Assembly (NCBI GenBank): GCA_934565655.1
Contig: CAKTIE010000004.1
Span: 62,001-126,000, forward strand
Direction of reading: 5' to 3'
Length of the DNA stretch: 64,000 nt
Source of the DNA: an uncultured Oscillospiraceae bacterium
GTDB lineage: Bacteria > Bacillota > Clostridia > Oscillospirales > Oscillospiraceae
The number at the start of each line of letters is the position of its first letter. Position 1 is the first letter of the stretch. Under the pieces are notes generated by a model. It was given only the letters and a program-made list of their open reading frames with translations. It made no database searches and was not told where the DNA came from. Of this stretch, positions 1 through 8,122 are shown piece after piece. A program made the translations under genes and the position numbers.

Positions 1-41
1 TTCCACTCCGTAGGGGTAAACATATTTCCTGCGTGGGACAA
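1..41 (-). CDS. 5' end of a divergent gene running off the left edge (unknown, perhaps a regulator)
   Basis: Only the first codons are in the window. A TTG at 41-39 has an AGGAG Shine-Dalgarno eight bases upstream (55-51) and is in frame with an ATG at 23-21; the readable start is MSHAGNMFTPTEW. It lies directly downstream of a strong minus-strand promoter flanked by two copies of an operator-like palindrome, the usual arrangement of an autoregulated repressor such as a TetR-family protein. That family guess rests on context alone because too few residues are visible. Confidence 0.35.
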   Translation of the reverse strand, partial: MSHAGNMFTPTEW

Positions 42-55
42 GTCTCCCACCTCCT

Positions 56-102
56 GTTTACATTGTAAACATATCATAACACAGGCAGTTTACATTGTCA
101 AC
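56..102 (-). promoter_or_regulatory. Minus-strand promoter with two palindromic operator copies
   Basis: The minus strand has TTGACA at 102-97 and TATGAT at 78-73 with an 18-bp spacer. GTTTACATTGTAAAC at 56-70 is a perfect odd palindrome with 7-bp arms. GTTTACATTGTCAAC at 88-102 differs by one base and overlaps the -35 box. A half copy (GTAAACATAT) recurs near 16-25. The placement suggests repression of the left-edge gene and possibly of the gene at 191. Confidence 0.55.
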
Positions 103-122
103 AGAGAAAAAACGCTTTTTTC

Positions 123-182
123 TTGCGCGGGAAGCAAATCTGACGTATAATACCATCAGAAAAGATCAAAACATAACGGAGG
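123..182 (+). promoter_or_regulatory. Promoter and ribosome site of the DUF853 gene
   Basis: TTGCGC (123-128), a 17-bp spacer and TATAAT (146-151) form a plausible sigma-A promoter. GGAGG at 178-182 lies eight bases before the ATG at 191 and decides that start over an upstream in-frame codon at 95 that overlaps the promoter. Confidence 0.6.
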
Positions 183-190
183 ACGGCTAT

Positions 191-1822
191 ATGTACGAAA
201 ACGGCAAGATCTATATGGGTCTGGCGGACGGCCAGCGGGTGGAGATGTACCCCTCTATGAGCAACCGCCACGGCCTGATCGCCGGCGCCAGCGGCACTGG
301 CAAGACCATCACCATGAAGGTGATGGCGGAATCCTTCTCCGACGCGGGTGTGCCTGTGTTCCTGTGCGACGTCAAGGGCGACGTGGCGGGCATCTGCGCA
401 CCCGGCGAGAGCAATGAGGGCATGGAGAAGCGCATCGACAAGTTCGGCATCCGGGATACCTTCGCCTATAAGGCGTACCCCACCACCTTCTGGGATATCT
501 ATCAGGAGGGCGGCCACGCCGTCCGCGCCACCGTCAGCGACATGGGGCCGGAGCTTCTCAGCCGTATTCTGGGCCTGACCCCGGCCCAGGAGGGCATCCT
601 GCACATCGTGTTCCGCATTGCCGATGACAAGGGTCTGCTGCTGATCGACCTGAAGGATCTGCGGGCCATGCTGACCTATGTGAACGAGCACCGCACCGAG
701 TACATGATGACCTACGGCAACATCACGCCCCAGTCCGTGGCGGCCATCCTCCGGGCGCTGCTGCCGCTGGAGCAGCAGGGCGGAGACCTGTTCTTCGGTG
801 AGCCTGCCCTGGATATCCACGACTGGATGCGCACCGACGCCGACGGCCGGGGCATGATCAACGTGCTGGACTGCGTCAAGCTGGTGCAGAATCCCACGCT
901 GTACGCCAGCTTCCTGCTGTGGATGCTGTCGGAGCTGTTCGAGAGCCTGCCGGAGGCCGGCGATATGGACAAGCCCAAGCTGGTGTTCTTCTTTGACGAG
1001 GCCCATATGCTGTTCCGGGACGCGCCTGCCGTGCTGCTGCAGAAGATCGAGCAGACGGTGAAGCTGATCCGCTCCCGCGGCGTGGGCGTGTACTTCGTCA
1101 CCCAGAGCCCCAGCGATATTCCCGATACCGTGCTGGCCCAGCTCTCCAACCGGGTGCAGCATGCCCTGCGGGCCTATACCCCCGCCGAGCTGAAGGCTGT
1201 CCGCGTGGCGGCCCAGGCCTTCCGGGCCAATCCCGCCTTCCAGGCGGAGGACGCCATCATGGAGCTGGGCGTGGGCGAAGCGCTGACCTCCTTCCTGGAT
1301 GAAAAGGGCGTGCCCACCATGGTACAGCGCACCAAGATCATCTGCCCCCAGAGCCTGATGGCCGCGCCGGAGCCTATGGTGCGGGCCAAGGCCATGATGC
1401 ACGACGGCATGGAGAAGTACGACGACTTCGTGGACAATGTGTCCGCCTATGAGGTGCTGACGGAGGAGGCGGAGAAGGCCGAGGCCGCCAAGCAGGCGGA
1501 AGCCGACCGCAAGGCCCAGGAAAAGGCAGAGGCCGAAGCGGAGAAGCAGCGGCTGAAGGAAGAGGAGGCCGACAAGAAGCGCCAGCAGAAGCTGGCCGAT
1601 GAAGAGCGCAAGCGCCAGCAAAAGCTGGAGGATGAAGCCCGCCGCCGCCAGCAGAAGCTGGAGGACGAGGAGCGCCGCAAGGCGGAGCGCCAGCAGGAGA
1701 AGGCGGAGGCCGAGGCAAAGCGCAAGGCGGAGCGCCGGGCGGCCAAGATCGAGTCCCAGCTGATCTCGGCGGGCGGCCAGATCCTGAAGCGGGGCCTGCT
1801 GGGCGTGCTGAAAAAGCGCTGA
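191..1822 (+). CDS. HerA-like helicase-domain ATPase, DUF853 family
   Basis: A 543-residue P-loop ATPase of the DUF853 (YjgR-like) branch of the HerA/FtsK superfamily. Walker A (GASGTGKT) lies at residues 32-39 and Walker B (VFFFDEAH) near the middle, followed by an RSRGVGVYFVTQSP stretch typical of the family. From about residue 440 to 530 the protein is a charged Glu/Lys/Arg coiled coil, ending in a short GLLGVLKKR tail. The family's substrate is not established; homology suggests an ATP-driven hexameric motor acting on DNA or protein. The start at 191 is set by GGAGG. The gene is monocistronic and converges on the operon to its right at a shared hairpin terminator. Confidence 0.85.
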   Translation: MYENGKIYMGLADGQRVEMYPSMSNRHGLIAGASGTGKTITMKVMAESFSDAGVPVFLCDVKGDVAGICAPGESNEGMEKRIDKFGIRDTFAYKAYPTTFWDIYQEGGHAVRATVSDMGPELLSRILGLTPAQEGILHIVFRIADDKGLLLIDLKDLRAMLTYVNEHRTEYMMTYGNITPQSVAAILRALLPLEQQGGDLFFGEPALDIHDWMRTDADGRGMINVLDCVKLVQNPTLYASFLLWMLSELFESLPEAGDMDKPKLVFFFDEAHMLFRDAPAVLLQKIEQTVKLIRSRGVGVYFVTQSPSDIPDTVLAQLSNRVQHALRAYTPAELKAVRVAAQAFRANPAFQAEDAIMELGVGEALTSFLDEKGVPTMVQRTKIICPQSLMAAPEPMVRAKAMMHDGMEKYDDFVDNVSAYEVLTEEAEKAEAAKQAEADRKAQEKAEAEAEKQRLKEEEADKKRQQKLADEERKRQQKLEDEARRRQQKLEDEERRKAERQQEKAEAEAKRKAERRAAKIESQLISAGGQILKRGLLGVLKKR

Positions 1823-1847
1823 TGCATTGAAGTACATAGAAAAAGAG

Positions 1848-1875
1848 CGGAGACACACGGTGTCTCCGTTCTTTT
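1848..1875. terminator. Bidirectional hairpin terminator
   Basis: Nine-base perfect stem CGGAGACAC (1848-1856) with GTGTCTCCG (1860-1868), followed by TTCTTTTT on the plus strand and an A-rich flank that gives a U-tract on the minus strand. It separates convergent genes. Confidence 0.8.
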
Positions 1876-1882
1876 TGTCTGC

Positions 1883-2365
1883 TTAGTCGAATCCGAACAT
1901 GCCCATGATGCGGTGGTACAGATCCTTGTGCTCCTCATACCAGTCCTTCCGCTCCTTCAGCAGCCGCTCGGCGTCGGCGTATTCCTCCAGCGCCTGACTG
2001 GCCTCCAGATAGCCGCGGGTCAGGATGCGCATGCGCTTGCTCATATACTGCATGATGCTCATGACCTTGGCAGGCCGCTCCTGGAAGTAGTGGCTGAAGC
2101 TCTCGTGGGTGATCACCATACAGGCTGTTTTTTCCAGCGCCACGGCGGTGGCGTTCTGCGGGCGGCTTTCCAGAAAGCCCACGATGCCGAAGAAGCCGTC
2201 GGCCTCCACCTCGTTCAGCAGCCGCTGGGTGGGCTTATGATAGTCCACATACAGGGCCACCTGGCCCCACAGCACATCGTAGATGGCCGTTACATAGTCG
2301 CCCTGCTGATAAATGACCTCGCCCTTTTTGAAGATCTTTTCGCCCGGTTCCGGATGATTCGTCAC
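1883..2365 (-). CDS. Cyclic-nucleotide-binding-domain protein without DNA-binding domain
   Basis: A 160-residue protein made almost entirely of a Crp/Fnr-type beta-barrel sensor domain (residues about 8-115: IFKKGEVIYQQGD, GFFGIVGFLESRPQNATAVALE) followed by a helical tail. Crp-family regulators are usually about 220 residues with a C-terminal winged helix; none is present here, so it probably binds a ligand or partner rather than DNA. The start is GTG at 2365 with AGGCGG upstream. It is last in a three-gene minus operon with a membrane protein and a PLP racemase. Confidence 0.7.
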   Translation of the reverse strand: MTNHPEPGEKIFKKGEVIYQQGDYVTAIYDVLWGQVALYVDYHKPTQRLLNEVEADGFFGIVGFLESRPQNATAVALEKTACMVITHESFSHYFQERPAKVMSIMQYMSKRMRILTRGYLEASQALEEYADAERLLKERKDWYEEHKDLYHRIMGMFGFD

Positions 2366-2405
2366 AGATATCGCCGCCTTTCCTTATCAGATATGGATCG
2401 AAGGA

Positions 2406-2825
2406 TCAGAACATCTTGTCCACATAAGCGTTCAGCTTCTTCGCGTCGTAGCTGTCCTTATAGGTGGTCTTGAACCGCTGCACCGTCAGGGAATTGAACT
2501 GCAGCACCTTGCGGTACTTCATGATGCCGGCCACCAGACCGAACAGTGCGCAGATGGGGCCGTAGGGCAGCATCTTCACGCAGGTATAGGCCAGCGCCGC
2601 CACCACGATCACCGAAATGATCACGCCCGCGATCTGCTTCTTCGGCTGGATCAGCTTGACCTCCTTGGCGCTGATGATGCCCTCGTCGATCATGGTCTGG
2701 GCGAAGCGCTTCTGCACGCCGAACTGAGACACCGCCGACAGCACGATCGGCGCTACCGCGAGAAATGAGAACAGGGTAATGACCGCGTTCCAGAGAAAAA
2801 TGCCAAATCCTTCCATATTGCCCAT
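2406..2825 (-). CDS. Small integral membrane protein of unknown function
   Basis: A 139-residue protein with a hydrophobic N-terminal segment (about residues 8-35), a central KEVKLIQPKKQ loop and two further hydrophobic stretches (about 65-105), then a basic, Tyr/Lys-rich cytoplasmic tail. ATG at 2825 is chosen for the CGGAGG 11 bases upstream; the frame is open further 5' but that part overlaps the racemase gene in another frame. I do not recognise the family. It lies 43 bp downstream of the racemase gene and 40 bp before the nucleotide-binding gene, so they are probably cotranscribed. Confidence 0.65.
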   Translation of the reverse strand: MGNMEGFGIFLWNAVITLFSFLAVAPIVLSAVSQFGVQKRFAQTMIDEGIISAKEVKLIQPKKQIAGVIISVIVVAALAYTCVKMLPYGPICALFGLVAGIMKYRKVLQFNSLTVQRFKTTYKDSYDAKKLNAYVDKMF

Positions 2826-2868
2826 GGTTATGTGATCCTCCGTTATCTCAAATGTTTTAATAATATGT

Positions 2869-3966
2869 TTATTTGCCGGTATACAGGAACCGGACGTCCT
2901 CCCGCCCGGTGAGATACAGCAGATGGCTGTACCGCAGGGAGAAGGACACCGTGTCACCCACCTGCAGATGGCGGGGACAATCGGTCACGTCCAGAATACA
3001 GTGGTCAGAGCTGCCGCCCACCACGGTGATGCCGCTCTCGCGGGGCTCCAGCGTCTCCAGCTCGCCCACGTCGGCCCGGCCCAGCGCCAGCAGCGCCCGG
3101 CGGCGCACACCGTGATCCGTGTATTCCGGCGTATGGCCGAAGGCGTCGATGCAGAACTCACCCTGGGGATAGGTGGGTTTTTCCCGCACCTCGATGACCT
3201 CCGCCGTCAGGGTAAAGGTATCGGTGCGGAGATAGTCCATGTCGGAGATGTGCCACAGGTTTTGCAGATCATAGCTCAGCAGGATGTTTTCACCGATGCG
3301 CAGATGGTTGATGCCCTGGGGCATGGTGTCCCAATGCACCAGCGTGTAGGAACTGGTGGCGCCGCCGGAGACGATCTCCAGCCTGCGGCCGATGGCCGCT
3401 TCCACCTGTCCGGCCAGATCGGTCAACTGCGTCATTTTCTCCGGCGTGGGCCGGATGGAGCCGTAGCAGCTGAGGTTCACGCCGATGCCTGCCAGATGAA
3501 CATGAGGCAGGTCGCGCTCCACATGGACGCAGGCGGCGATCAGCTCGCCGGCGTTCCAGAAGCCCTCCCGCAGATCGCCCAGATCGGCCATCACGATAAC
3601 GCTGTGGGTCTTTCCCTGACGCAGGCATTCCTGCTCCAGCGCGTCCAGCGTGGATACCTCGCTTTGCAGCGACATCTCGCACAGGGCCACTGTGTCCGCC
3701 AGCTCGGAAAGGCCGGGGATGCGGATCAGCAGGAAGGGCCCCTCCACCCCTGCGGCGCGGCAGCGGGCCACCTGCTCCAGACGGCTGGTGCCGATCTGCA
3801 CCGCACCCGCCTGGCGGATCACACGGGCCGTCTCCGGCATGCCGCCTACGCCCTTGATAACGCCGCATACCTGAATACCGCGGGCCGTGCAGCGGGAAAT
3901 GACCTGCTCCGCGTTATGATACAGCCTGTCCAGATGTACCTCCAGACAGGGAAATTGCCGGTTCAT
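2869..3966 (-). CDS. PLP-dependent racemase, ornithine/alanine racemase family
   Basis: A 365-residue fold-type III PLP enzyme. The N-terminal motif VCGVIKGVGG contains the expected PLP-lysine, and HLRIGENILLSYDL and the C-terminal beta domain match the alanine-racemase-like group that includes clostridial ornithine racemase. These enzymes invert the alpha carbon of an amino acid in the cytoplasm; the substrate (ornithine, lysine or alanine) cannot be read from sequence. ATG 3966 is preferred over GTG 3975 because the GAGGTGA ribosome site overlaps the latter. First gene of the three-gene minus operon. Confidence 0.8.
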   Translation of the reverse strand: MNRQFPCLEVHLDRLYHNAEQVISRCTARGIQVCGVIKGVGGMPETARVIRQAGAVQIGTSRLEQVARCRAAGVEGPFLLIRIPGLSELADTVALCEMSLQSEVSTLDALEQECLRQGKTHSVIVMADLGDLREGFWNAGELIAACVHVERDLPHVHLAGIGVNLSCYGSIRPTPEKMTQLTDLAGQVEAAIGRRLEIVSGGATSSYTLVHWDTMPQGINHLRIGENILLSYDLQNLWHISDMDYLRTDTFTLTAEVIEVREKPTYPQGEFCIDAFGHTPEYTDHGVRRRALLALGRADVGELETLEPRESGITVVGGSSDHCILDVTDCPRHLQVGDTVSFSLRYSHLLYLTGREDVRFLYTGK

Positions 3967-4075
3967 GGAACTCACCTCAACGATTGACAGTCATATTAGT
4001 ATAACACATCTTTTTCCATAAAGCCACACAAATTTTTCCATGCACCGGCTGCGGAAAAAGTTCACACTTGCGGAC

Positions 4076-4104
4076 TTGCAAAATCTTGTCCTGTTTACTA
4101 TAAT
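4076..4104 (+). promoter_or_regulatory. Promoter of the DHHW lipoprotein gene
   Basis: TTGCAA (4076-4081), 17-bp spacer, TATAAT (4099-4104), 45 bases before the ATG. Confidence 0.6.
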
Positions 4105-4149
4105 CGTGCATAGTAATAGAGAGATGACCCATAGGAAAGGAAGTATCCC

Positions 4150-5490
4150 ATGAAACGAATCATTTGCCTGTCGGCGGCGCTGCTGGCTGTGGCCATGGTG
4201 CTGACCGGTTGCCATAAGCATGTATCCGCCGCACCGGCCACCTGTACCGAGGCGGAGATCTGTACCGAGTGCGGCAAGGTCATGACCGAGGCGCTGGGCC
4301 ACGATCCCGGCCCGGAGGCCACCTGCGCCGCGCCCCAGACCTGCCAGCGCTGCGGCATCGAGCTGTCGCCCCAGCTGCCCCATACCTCCGGCGGCACCGC
4401 CACCTGCACAGAGCCGGAGACCTGCGCCGTATGCGGTGCGGTCATGAGTCCGGCGCTGGGCCACACGGTGGGGGAGGACGGCGTATGCACGACCTGCGGC
4501 CAGCAGGTGGTGCCTGCGGGCCAGAAGTACATCGCCCCCGGTAAGGGCAGCGCCGTCTCCTCGGACGACGCGGCGTCAGTGGTGGCAGAGACCGCCAATG
4601 ACGGCCACTATCACAACAACGTCGCCGCCTACTACGCCAACGCGGTGCTGGTGTGCGGCGACTACGGCGTGGAGTATTTCGACCCCGATCCCACCGGCTC
4701 CAGCGCCTATGCCGACACGGTGAACAGGTTTGCCGCCAAGTACCCCAATATCCATGTCACCTGTCTGCTGACGCCCAAGAGCTGCGCCTATCATTCCCCG
4801 GCGGATTATGACGATCCCCATGACGATATCGCCAGCTTCATCAAGTCCACCTACGCCATGATGGACAACTCCGTCACCACCGTGGACTGCATGGGTCTGA
4901 TGGATCAGCATGCGGGCGAGTACATGTTCTACCGCACCGACCATCACTGGACCAGTCTGGGCGCTTACTACGCCTCGGCGGCCTATTGTCAGGCCAACGG
5001 CATTACCCCGTGGACGCTGGACAGCTATGACACGGTGCTGCGCACCGGCTATACCGGCTCCCTCTACATGTACGGCGGCCATCCCACGGAGCTGAAGGCC
5101 AACCCGGACTACTCCGTGGCCCGGTTCCCCCACGCGGGCTACGCCATGGTATACTACCGGGACGGCGTGCAGTATAACGGGCAGGCCGTCAACGGCGGCA
5201 CCAGCGAGTATGCCGGGATGTTTCTGTGCGGCGACCAGCCCCTGACCGTTATCACCACCGACAACAAGAACGGCAAGACCCTGCTGGTGTTCAAGGAGTC
5301 CTACGGCAACGCCTTCGTCCCCTACATGATCGACTACTACGAGCGTATCGTGGTGGTGGACATCCGGGAGGATGTGGGCAGCGTCAGCGATATCATTTCC
5401 CAGTACGGTGTTACCGACGCGCTGATCATCAACAATTGCCAGGCGGCCACCAGCCTGCGGGGCAATCTGGAGAGCCGGGCACTGTCATAA
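4150..5490 (+). CDS. Secreted DHHW-family lipoprotein with Cys-x2-Cys repeats
   Basis: A 446-residue predicted lipoprotein: signal MKRIICLSAALLAVAMV with lipobox LTGC (Cys21). Residues about 30-125 hold four copies of a Cys-rich unit (CTECG, CQRCG, CAVCG, CTTCG, each preceded by a lone Cys and followed by LGH or LPH), resembling repeats in Firmicute surface proteins. The C-terminal part (about 150-446) is a DHHW domain: RTDHHWTSLGAYYA gives the family signature, and KESYGNAFVPY and a DYGVEYF segment suggest an SGNH-hydrolase-like fold as in AlgX/PatB-type polysaccharide acetyl transfer proteins. A cell-envelope polysaccharide role is inference. It is transcribed alone, with its own promoter and terminator. 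Confidence 0.75.
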   Translation: MKRIICLSAALLAVAMVLTGCHKHVSAAPATCTEAEICTECGKVMTEALGHDPGPEATCAAPQTCQRCGIELSPQLPHTSGGTATCTEPETCAVCGAVMSPALGHTVGEDGVCTTCGQQVVPAGQKYIAPGKGSAVSSDDAASVVAETANDGHYHNNVAAYYANAVLVCGDYGVEYFDPDPTGSSAYADTVNRFAAKYPNIHVTCLLTPKSCAYHSPADYDDPHDDIASFIKSTYAMMDNSVTTVDCMGLMDQHAGEYMFYRTDHHWTSLGAYYASAAYCQANGITPWTLDSYDTVLRTGYTGSLYMYGGHPTELKANPDYSVARFPHAGYAMVYYRDGVQYNGQAVNGGTSEYAGMFLCGDQPLTVITTDNKNGKTLLVFKESYGNAFVPYMIDYYERIVVVDIREDVGSVSDIISQYGVTDALIINNCQAATSLRGNLESRALS

Positions 5491-5511
5491 AGAAAATATG
5501 CCTGATACACA

Positions 5512-5546
5512 AAATACCGCTGCTTCCCTGGGAAGCAGCGGTATTT
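5512..5546. terminator. Strong bidirectional terminator
   Basis: A 16-bp perfect stem at 5512-5527 and 5531-5546 with a 3-base loop, with A- and T-tracts on either side. It serves the lipoprotein gene and the convergent metal-ATPase operon. Confidence 0.9.
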
Positions 5547-5557
5547 TTCATATCCCG

Positions 5558-5725
5558 TTACACCAGCAGCAGGATCGCCGCCACGACGGTGACCACAGCG
5601 CCCACGGCGCTGATCACGCCGTAGATCTTCCGGGACTCCGGATCGTGCTTTTCCTTGGACAGGTAGTACAGGCCCGTTCCCAGGATCAGGATGCCGATAA
5701 TGATGGCGATGATTTTGATGACCAT
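5558..5725 (-). CDS. 55-residue membrane peptide of the metal ATPase operon
   Basis: A 55-residue protein, MVIKIIAIIIGILILGTGLYY ending in VVTVVAAILLLV, with two hydrophobic segments joined by a charged KEKHDPESRK loop. ATG 5725 has GGAGG eight bases upstream. It starts 17 bp after the P-type ATPase stop and ends at the shared terminator, so it is very likely the third gene of the csoR-ATPase operon. Its function is unknown; small membrane subunits of transporters are one possibility. Confidence 0.65.
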   Translation of the reverse strand: MVIKIIAIIIGILILGTGLYYLSKEKHDPESRKIYGVISAVGAVVTVVAAILLLV

Positions 5726-5741
5726 TTTGTGTTTCCTCCCT

Positions 5742-7607
5742 TTATTTCTTTTTCCAGTTCAATAAGAATGCCGAGTTGGTAATGACCAGTACGGAACCGG
5801 CGTTATGTACCAGTGCGCCCACCACCGGGTTCAGGGTGCCGATGATGGCCAGCACGATGGCCACAAAGTTCAGCAGCATGGAAAACGTCATGTTCAGCTT
5901 GATGGTGGTCATCATCCGGTGGGACAGGGCGATCAGATGGGGCAGCTCCTTCACCTCATCGTCAACCAGTGCGATATCCGCCGCGTCCACGGCGATATCG
6001 CTGCCCACGCCGCCCATGGCGATGCCTACCGCCGCCTTTTTCAGGGCCGGCGCGTCGTTGATACCGTCGCCGATCATGCACACGCCCTGTCCGGCGGCCT
6101 GATAGCCGTCAATGGCGGTCAGCTTATCCTCCGGCAGGCAGTTGGCCCGCACCTCCTGAATGTGCAGCTGTCCGGCGATGGCTCTGGCGGCGTTTTCGTG
6201 GTCGCCGGTCAGCAGCGCCGGCTGCACGCCCAGCGACGTCAGAGCGTCGATCATCCCGGCGCTCTCGCCGCGCAGCGTGTCGGACAGGGCGATGTAACCG
6301 GCGTATGCGCCATCCACCGCCAGATAGGTGACGGTGCAGCCCTGGGCCAGATAGTCCCCGGCGTCCGCCGTGATGGTCACACCCTGTCCGGCCAGCAGCT
6401 CCGGATTGCCCGCCAGCACATGGCGGCCCTCCACCTGGGCGCTGACGCCCCGACCGGGGATCATCCGGAAGTCACCGGCAGCGGCCAGCGTGCCGCCGCT
6501 TTGCTTGCAGCACCGCACAATGGCCCTCCCCAGCGGGTGCTCCGACAGATGCTCGGCCGAGGCCGCCAGCCGGTACAGCTCATCGTGAGAAAGCCCTTCC
6601 TGTACGCTGACGGCGGCCACCACCTCCGGTGTGCCGTAGGTCAGCGTGCCGGTCTTGTCAAAGGCCACGATCTTTACGCCTGCCAGCCGCTCCAGCGCAT
6701 CGCCCTCCCGCACCAGAAAGCCGTGCTTGGTGGCGTTGCCGATGGCGGCCATGATGGCCGTGGGGGTGGCCAACACCAGCGCGCAGGGGCAGAACACCAC
6801 CAGAATGGTGACAGCCCGGATGATCTGGCCGGAAATGAGCCATGTCAGAGCCGCGGCGGTCAGGGCGATCACCACGATCCAGGTGGCCCACCGGTCAGCG
6901 ATGCCCACGATCTTGGCCTTGCCCGCGTCGGCGGACTGCACCAGACGGATCATCCGCTGGATGGAGCTGTCCTCGCCCACCTTGGTGGCCCGCATCTCAA
7001 AGGCGCCGAACTGATTCACGGTGCCGCTGGATACCTCGTCGCCCACCGTTTTGTCCACCGGCAGGGATTCTCCGGTCATGACGGCCTGATTGATAGAGGT
7101 CTGGCCCGAAACGATCACGCCGTCCACCGGCACGCCCTCGCCCGGCAGTACCCGCAGGATATCGCCCACCTGCACCTGCTCGGCAGGGATCACCGTCTCG
7201 GCGCCGCCGCGGACCAGCCGTGCCGTCCGGGGCGTCAGATGCACCAGCTTTTCGATGCCGGCGCGGGCCTTCGCCACCGTCAGCTCCTCCAGCAGGCCGC
7301 CCAGCTGCATGATGAAGGCCACCTCACCGGCGGCGAAATCCTGCCCGATGCAGACCGAGGCGATCAGCGCCAGCGACACCAGCACGTCCGCCTTGATATC
7401 GAAGGCGGTCACAAGGCCGATGATGGCCTCCAGGACGATAGGCACGCCGCACAGGATGATGGCCACCCACGCCATATCGAAGGGCAGCGGCTGCCACTTG
7501 GCCAGACTGCAGATGACTGCGATGCCGGAGATCACCAGCAGGATGACATCCTTTTTGATGCCGCCCAGCTCCAGCAGGTGCTCCAGCTTTTCCATCAGTG
7601 CTTTCAT
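5742..7607 (-). CDS. Heavy-metal translocating P1B-type ATPase lacking an N-terminal metal domain
   Basis: A 621-residue P1B ATPase that exports (or loads) a transition metal across the membrane. Visible motifs: TGES in the actuator domain, the CPC metal site in the membrane (FCPCALVLATP), DKTGT with the phosphorylated Asp, HP (SEHPLG), and GDGINDAPAL. The N-terminus starts directly with membrane helices; the usual HMA (GMxCxxC) domain is absent. The C-terminal HNAGSVLVITNSAFLL helix resembles Zn/Cd/Co-type more than Cu-type pumps, but metal choice is not certain. Control by CsoR-type operators and the upstream csoR suggests a Cu- or Ni/Co-type signal. Confidence 0.9.
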   Translation of the reverse strand: MKALMEKLEHLLELGGIKKDVILLVISGIAVICSLAKWQPLPFDMAWVAIILCGVPIVLEAIIGLVTAFDIKADVLVSLALIASVCIGQDFAAGEVAFIMQLGGLLEELTVAKARAGIEKLVHLTPRTARLVRGGAETVIPAEQVQVGDILRVLPGEGVPVDGVIVSGQTSINQAVMTGESLPVDKTVGDEVSSGTVNQFGAFEMRATKVGEDSSIQRMIRLVQSADAGKAKIVGIADRWATWIVVIALTAAALTWLISGQIIRAVTILVVFCPCALVLATPTAIMAAIGNATKHGFLVREGDALERLAGVKIVAFDKTGTLTYGTPEVVAAVSVQEGLSHDELYRLAASAEHLSEHPLGRAIVRCCKQSGGTLAAAGDFRMIPGRGVSAQVEGRHVLAGNPELLAGQGVTITADAGDYLAQGCTVTYLAVDGAYAGYIALSDTLRGESAGMIDALTSLGVQPALLTGDHENAARAIAGQLHIQEVRANCLPEDKLTAIDGYQAAGQGVCMIGDGINDAPALKKAAVGIAMGGVGSDIAVDAADIALVDDEVKELPHLIALSHRMMTTIKLNMTFSMLLNFVAIVLAIIGTLNPVVGALVHNAGSVLVITNSAFLLNWKKK

Positions 7608-7623
7608 AAAAGTGTCTCCTTTT

Positions 7624-7674
7624 ATACCATAGGGGGTATGCGTATAATATACCCCTATGGGTATCCGTTGTCAA
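7624..7674 (-). promoter_or_regulatory. ATPase promoter with two CsoR-type operators
   Basis: The minus strand carries TTGACA (7674-7669), a 17-bp spacer and TATATT (7651-7646). Two G/C-tract palindromes, ATACCCCTATGGGTAT (7649-7664) and ATACCATAGGGGGTAT (7624-7639), have the form of CsoR/RcnR-family operators and cover the promoter and start region. Confidence 0.75.
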
Positions 7675-7675
7675 G

Positions 7676-7706
7676 AAAAAAAGAAGGGCATCACCCTTCT
7701 TTTTTT
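7676..7706 (-). terminator. Terminator between csoR and the ATPase gene
   Basis: AAAAAGAAGGG pairs with CCCTTCTTTTT around a five-base loop, giving A- and T-tracts on both sides. It ends csoR before the separate ATPase promoter. Confidence 0.8.
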
Positions 7707-7710
7707 ATGC

Positions 7711-7986
7711 TTATCCCATGTTGGAAAACCGCTCCACCGCCTTGGTAAAGCTTTCGATGGTCTTGTCGGCGTCTCCGTGCTCGATGCCGTCCCGGACACA
7801 GTGCTTGATGTGACACTCCAGCACCACCTTGCCGCAGCCGTGCAGCGCGGCTTTGGCCGCGTTGATCTGGGCCAGCACATCCTCGCAGGGAACGTCCTCG
7901 TCCACCATCCGGTCAATGGCCTGTACCTGGCCGATGATCTTTTTCAGCCTGCGGTGCAGGTTATCCGCGTCCATACATTGCTTCAT
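7711..7986 (-). CDS. csoR: CsoR/RcnR-family metal-sensing repressor
   Basis: A 91-residue all-helical repressor (DUF156 family). Metal ligands appear as the Cys of VPCEDV (Cys34) and the His and Cys of LECHIKHC, the C-H-C arrangement of copper-sensing CsoR; related RcnR/InrS use similar positions for Ni/Co. Metal binding releases DNA and derepresses transcription. It is divided from the ATPase gene by a terminator, and matching G/C-tract operators lie before both genes, so it should repress both itself and the pump. Confidence 0.88.
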   Translation of the reverse strand: MKQCMDADNLHRRLKKIIGQVQAIDRMVDEDVPCEDVLAQINAAKAALHGCGKVVLECHIKHCVRDGIEHGDADKTIESFTKAVERFSNMG

Positions 7987-7999
7987 GCGCTATTCCTCC

Positions 8000-8050
8000 T
8001 ACCCTATGGGGTATAGGAAGATTATACTTCTCCCGCGGCCGTCTTGTCAA
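8000..8050 (-). promoter_or_regulatory. csoR promoter with CsoR-type operator
   Basis: Minus-strand TTGACA (8050-8045), 18-bp spacer, TATAAT (8026-8021); operator TACCCTATGGGGTA at 8000-8013 lies just after the start point, fitting autorepression. Confidence 0.7.
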
Positions 8051-8058
8051 GCCGCCCC

Positions 8059-8087
8059 TTGCAAAGCGGCGGCTTCTATGATACTAT
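8059..8087 (+). promoter_or_regulatory. Promoter of the aminopeptidase gene
   Basis: TTGCAA (8059-8064), 17-bp spacer, TACTAT (8082-8087). It overlaps the divergent csoR promoter region only slightly. Confidence 0.5.
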
Positions 8088-8122
8088 GGCAGCAGAGAAC
8101 ATTTATATGGAGGAGATTTGCC

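Noticed and set aside
98..1858. Long minus-strand open frame opposite the DUF853 gene
   Set aside because: Low-complexity Leu/Gln/His-rich translation with no ribosome site; a mirror of the GC-rich coding strand. The same applies to other long antisense frames (5805-7748, 8084-10108, 10767-12455, 14525-16312, 48096-50960, 53638-55392, 61379-63106).
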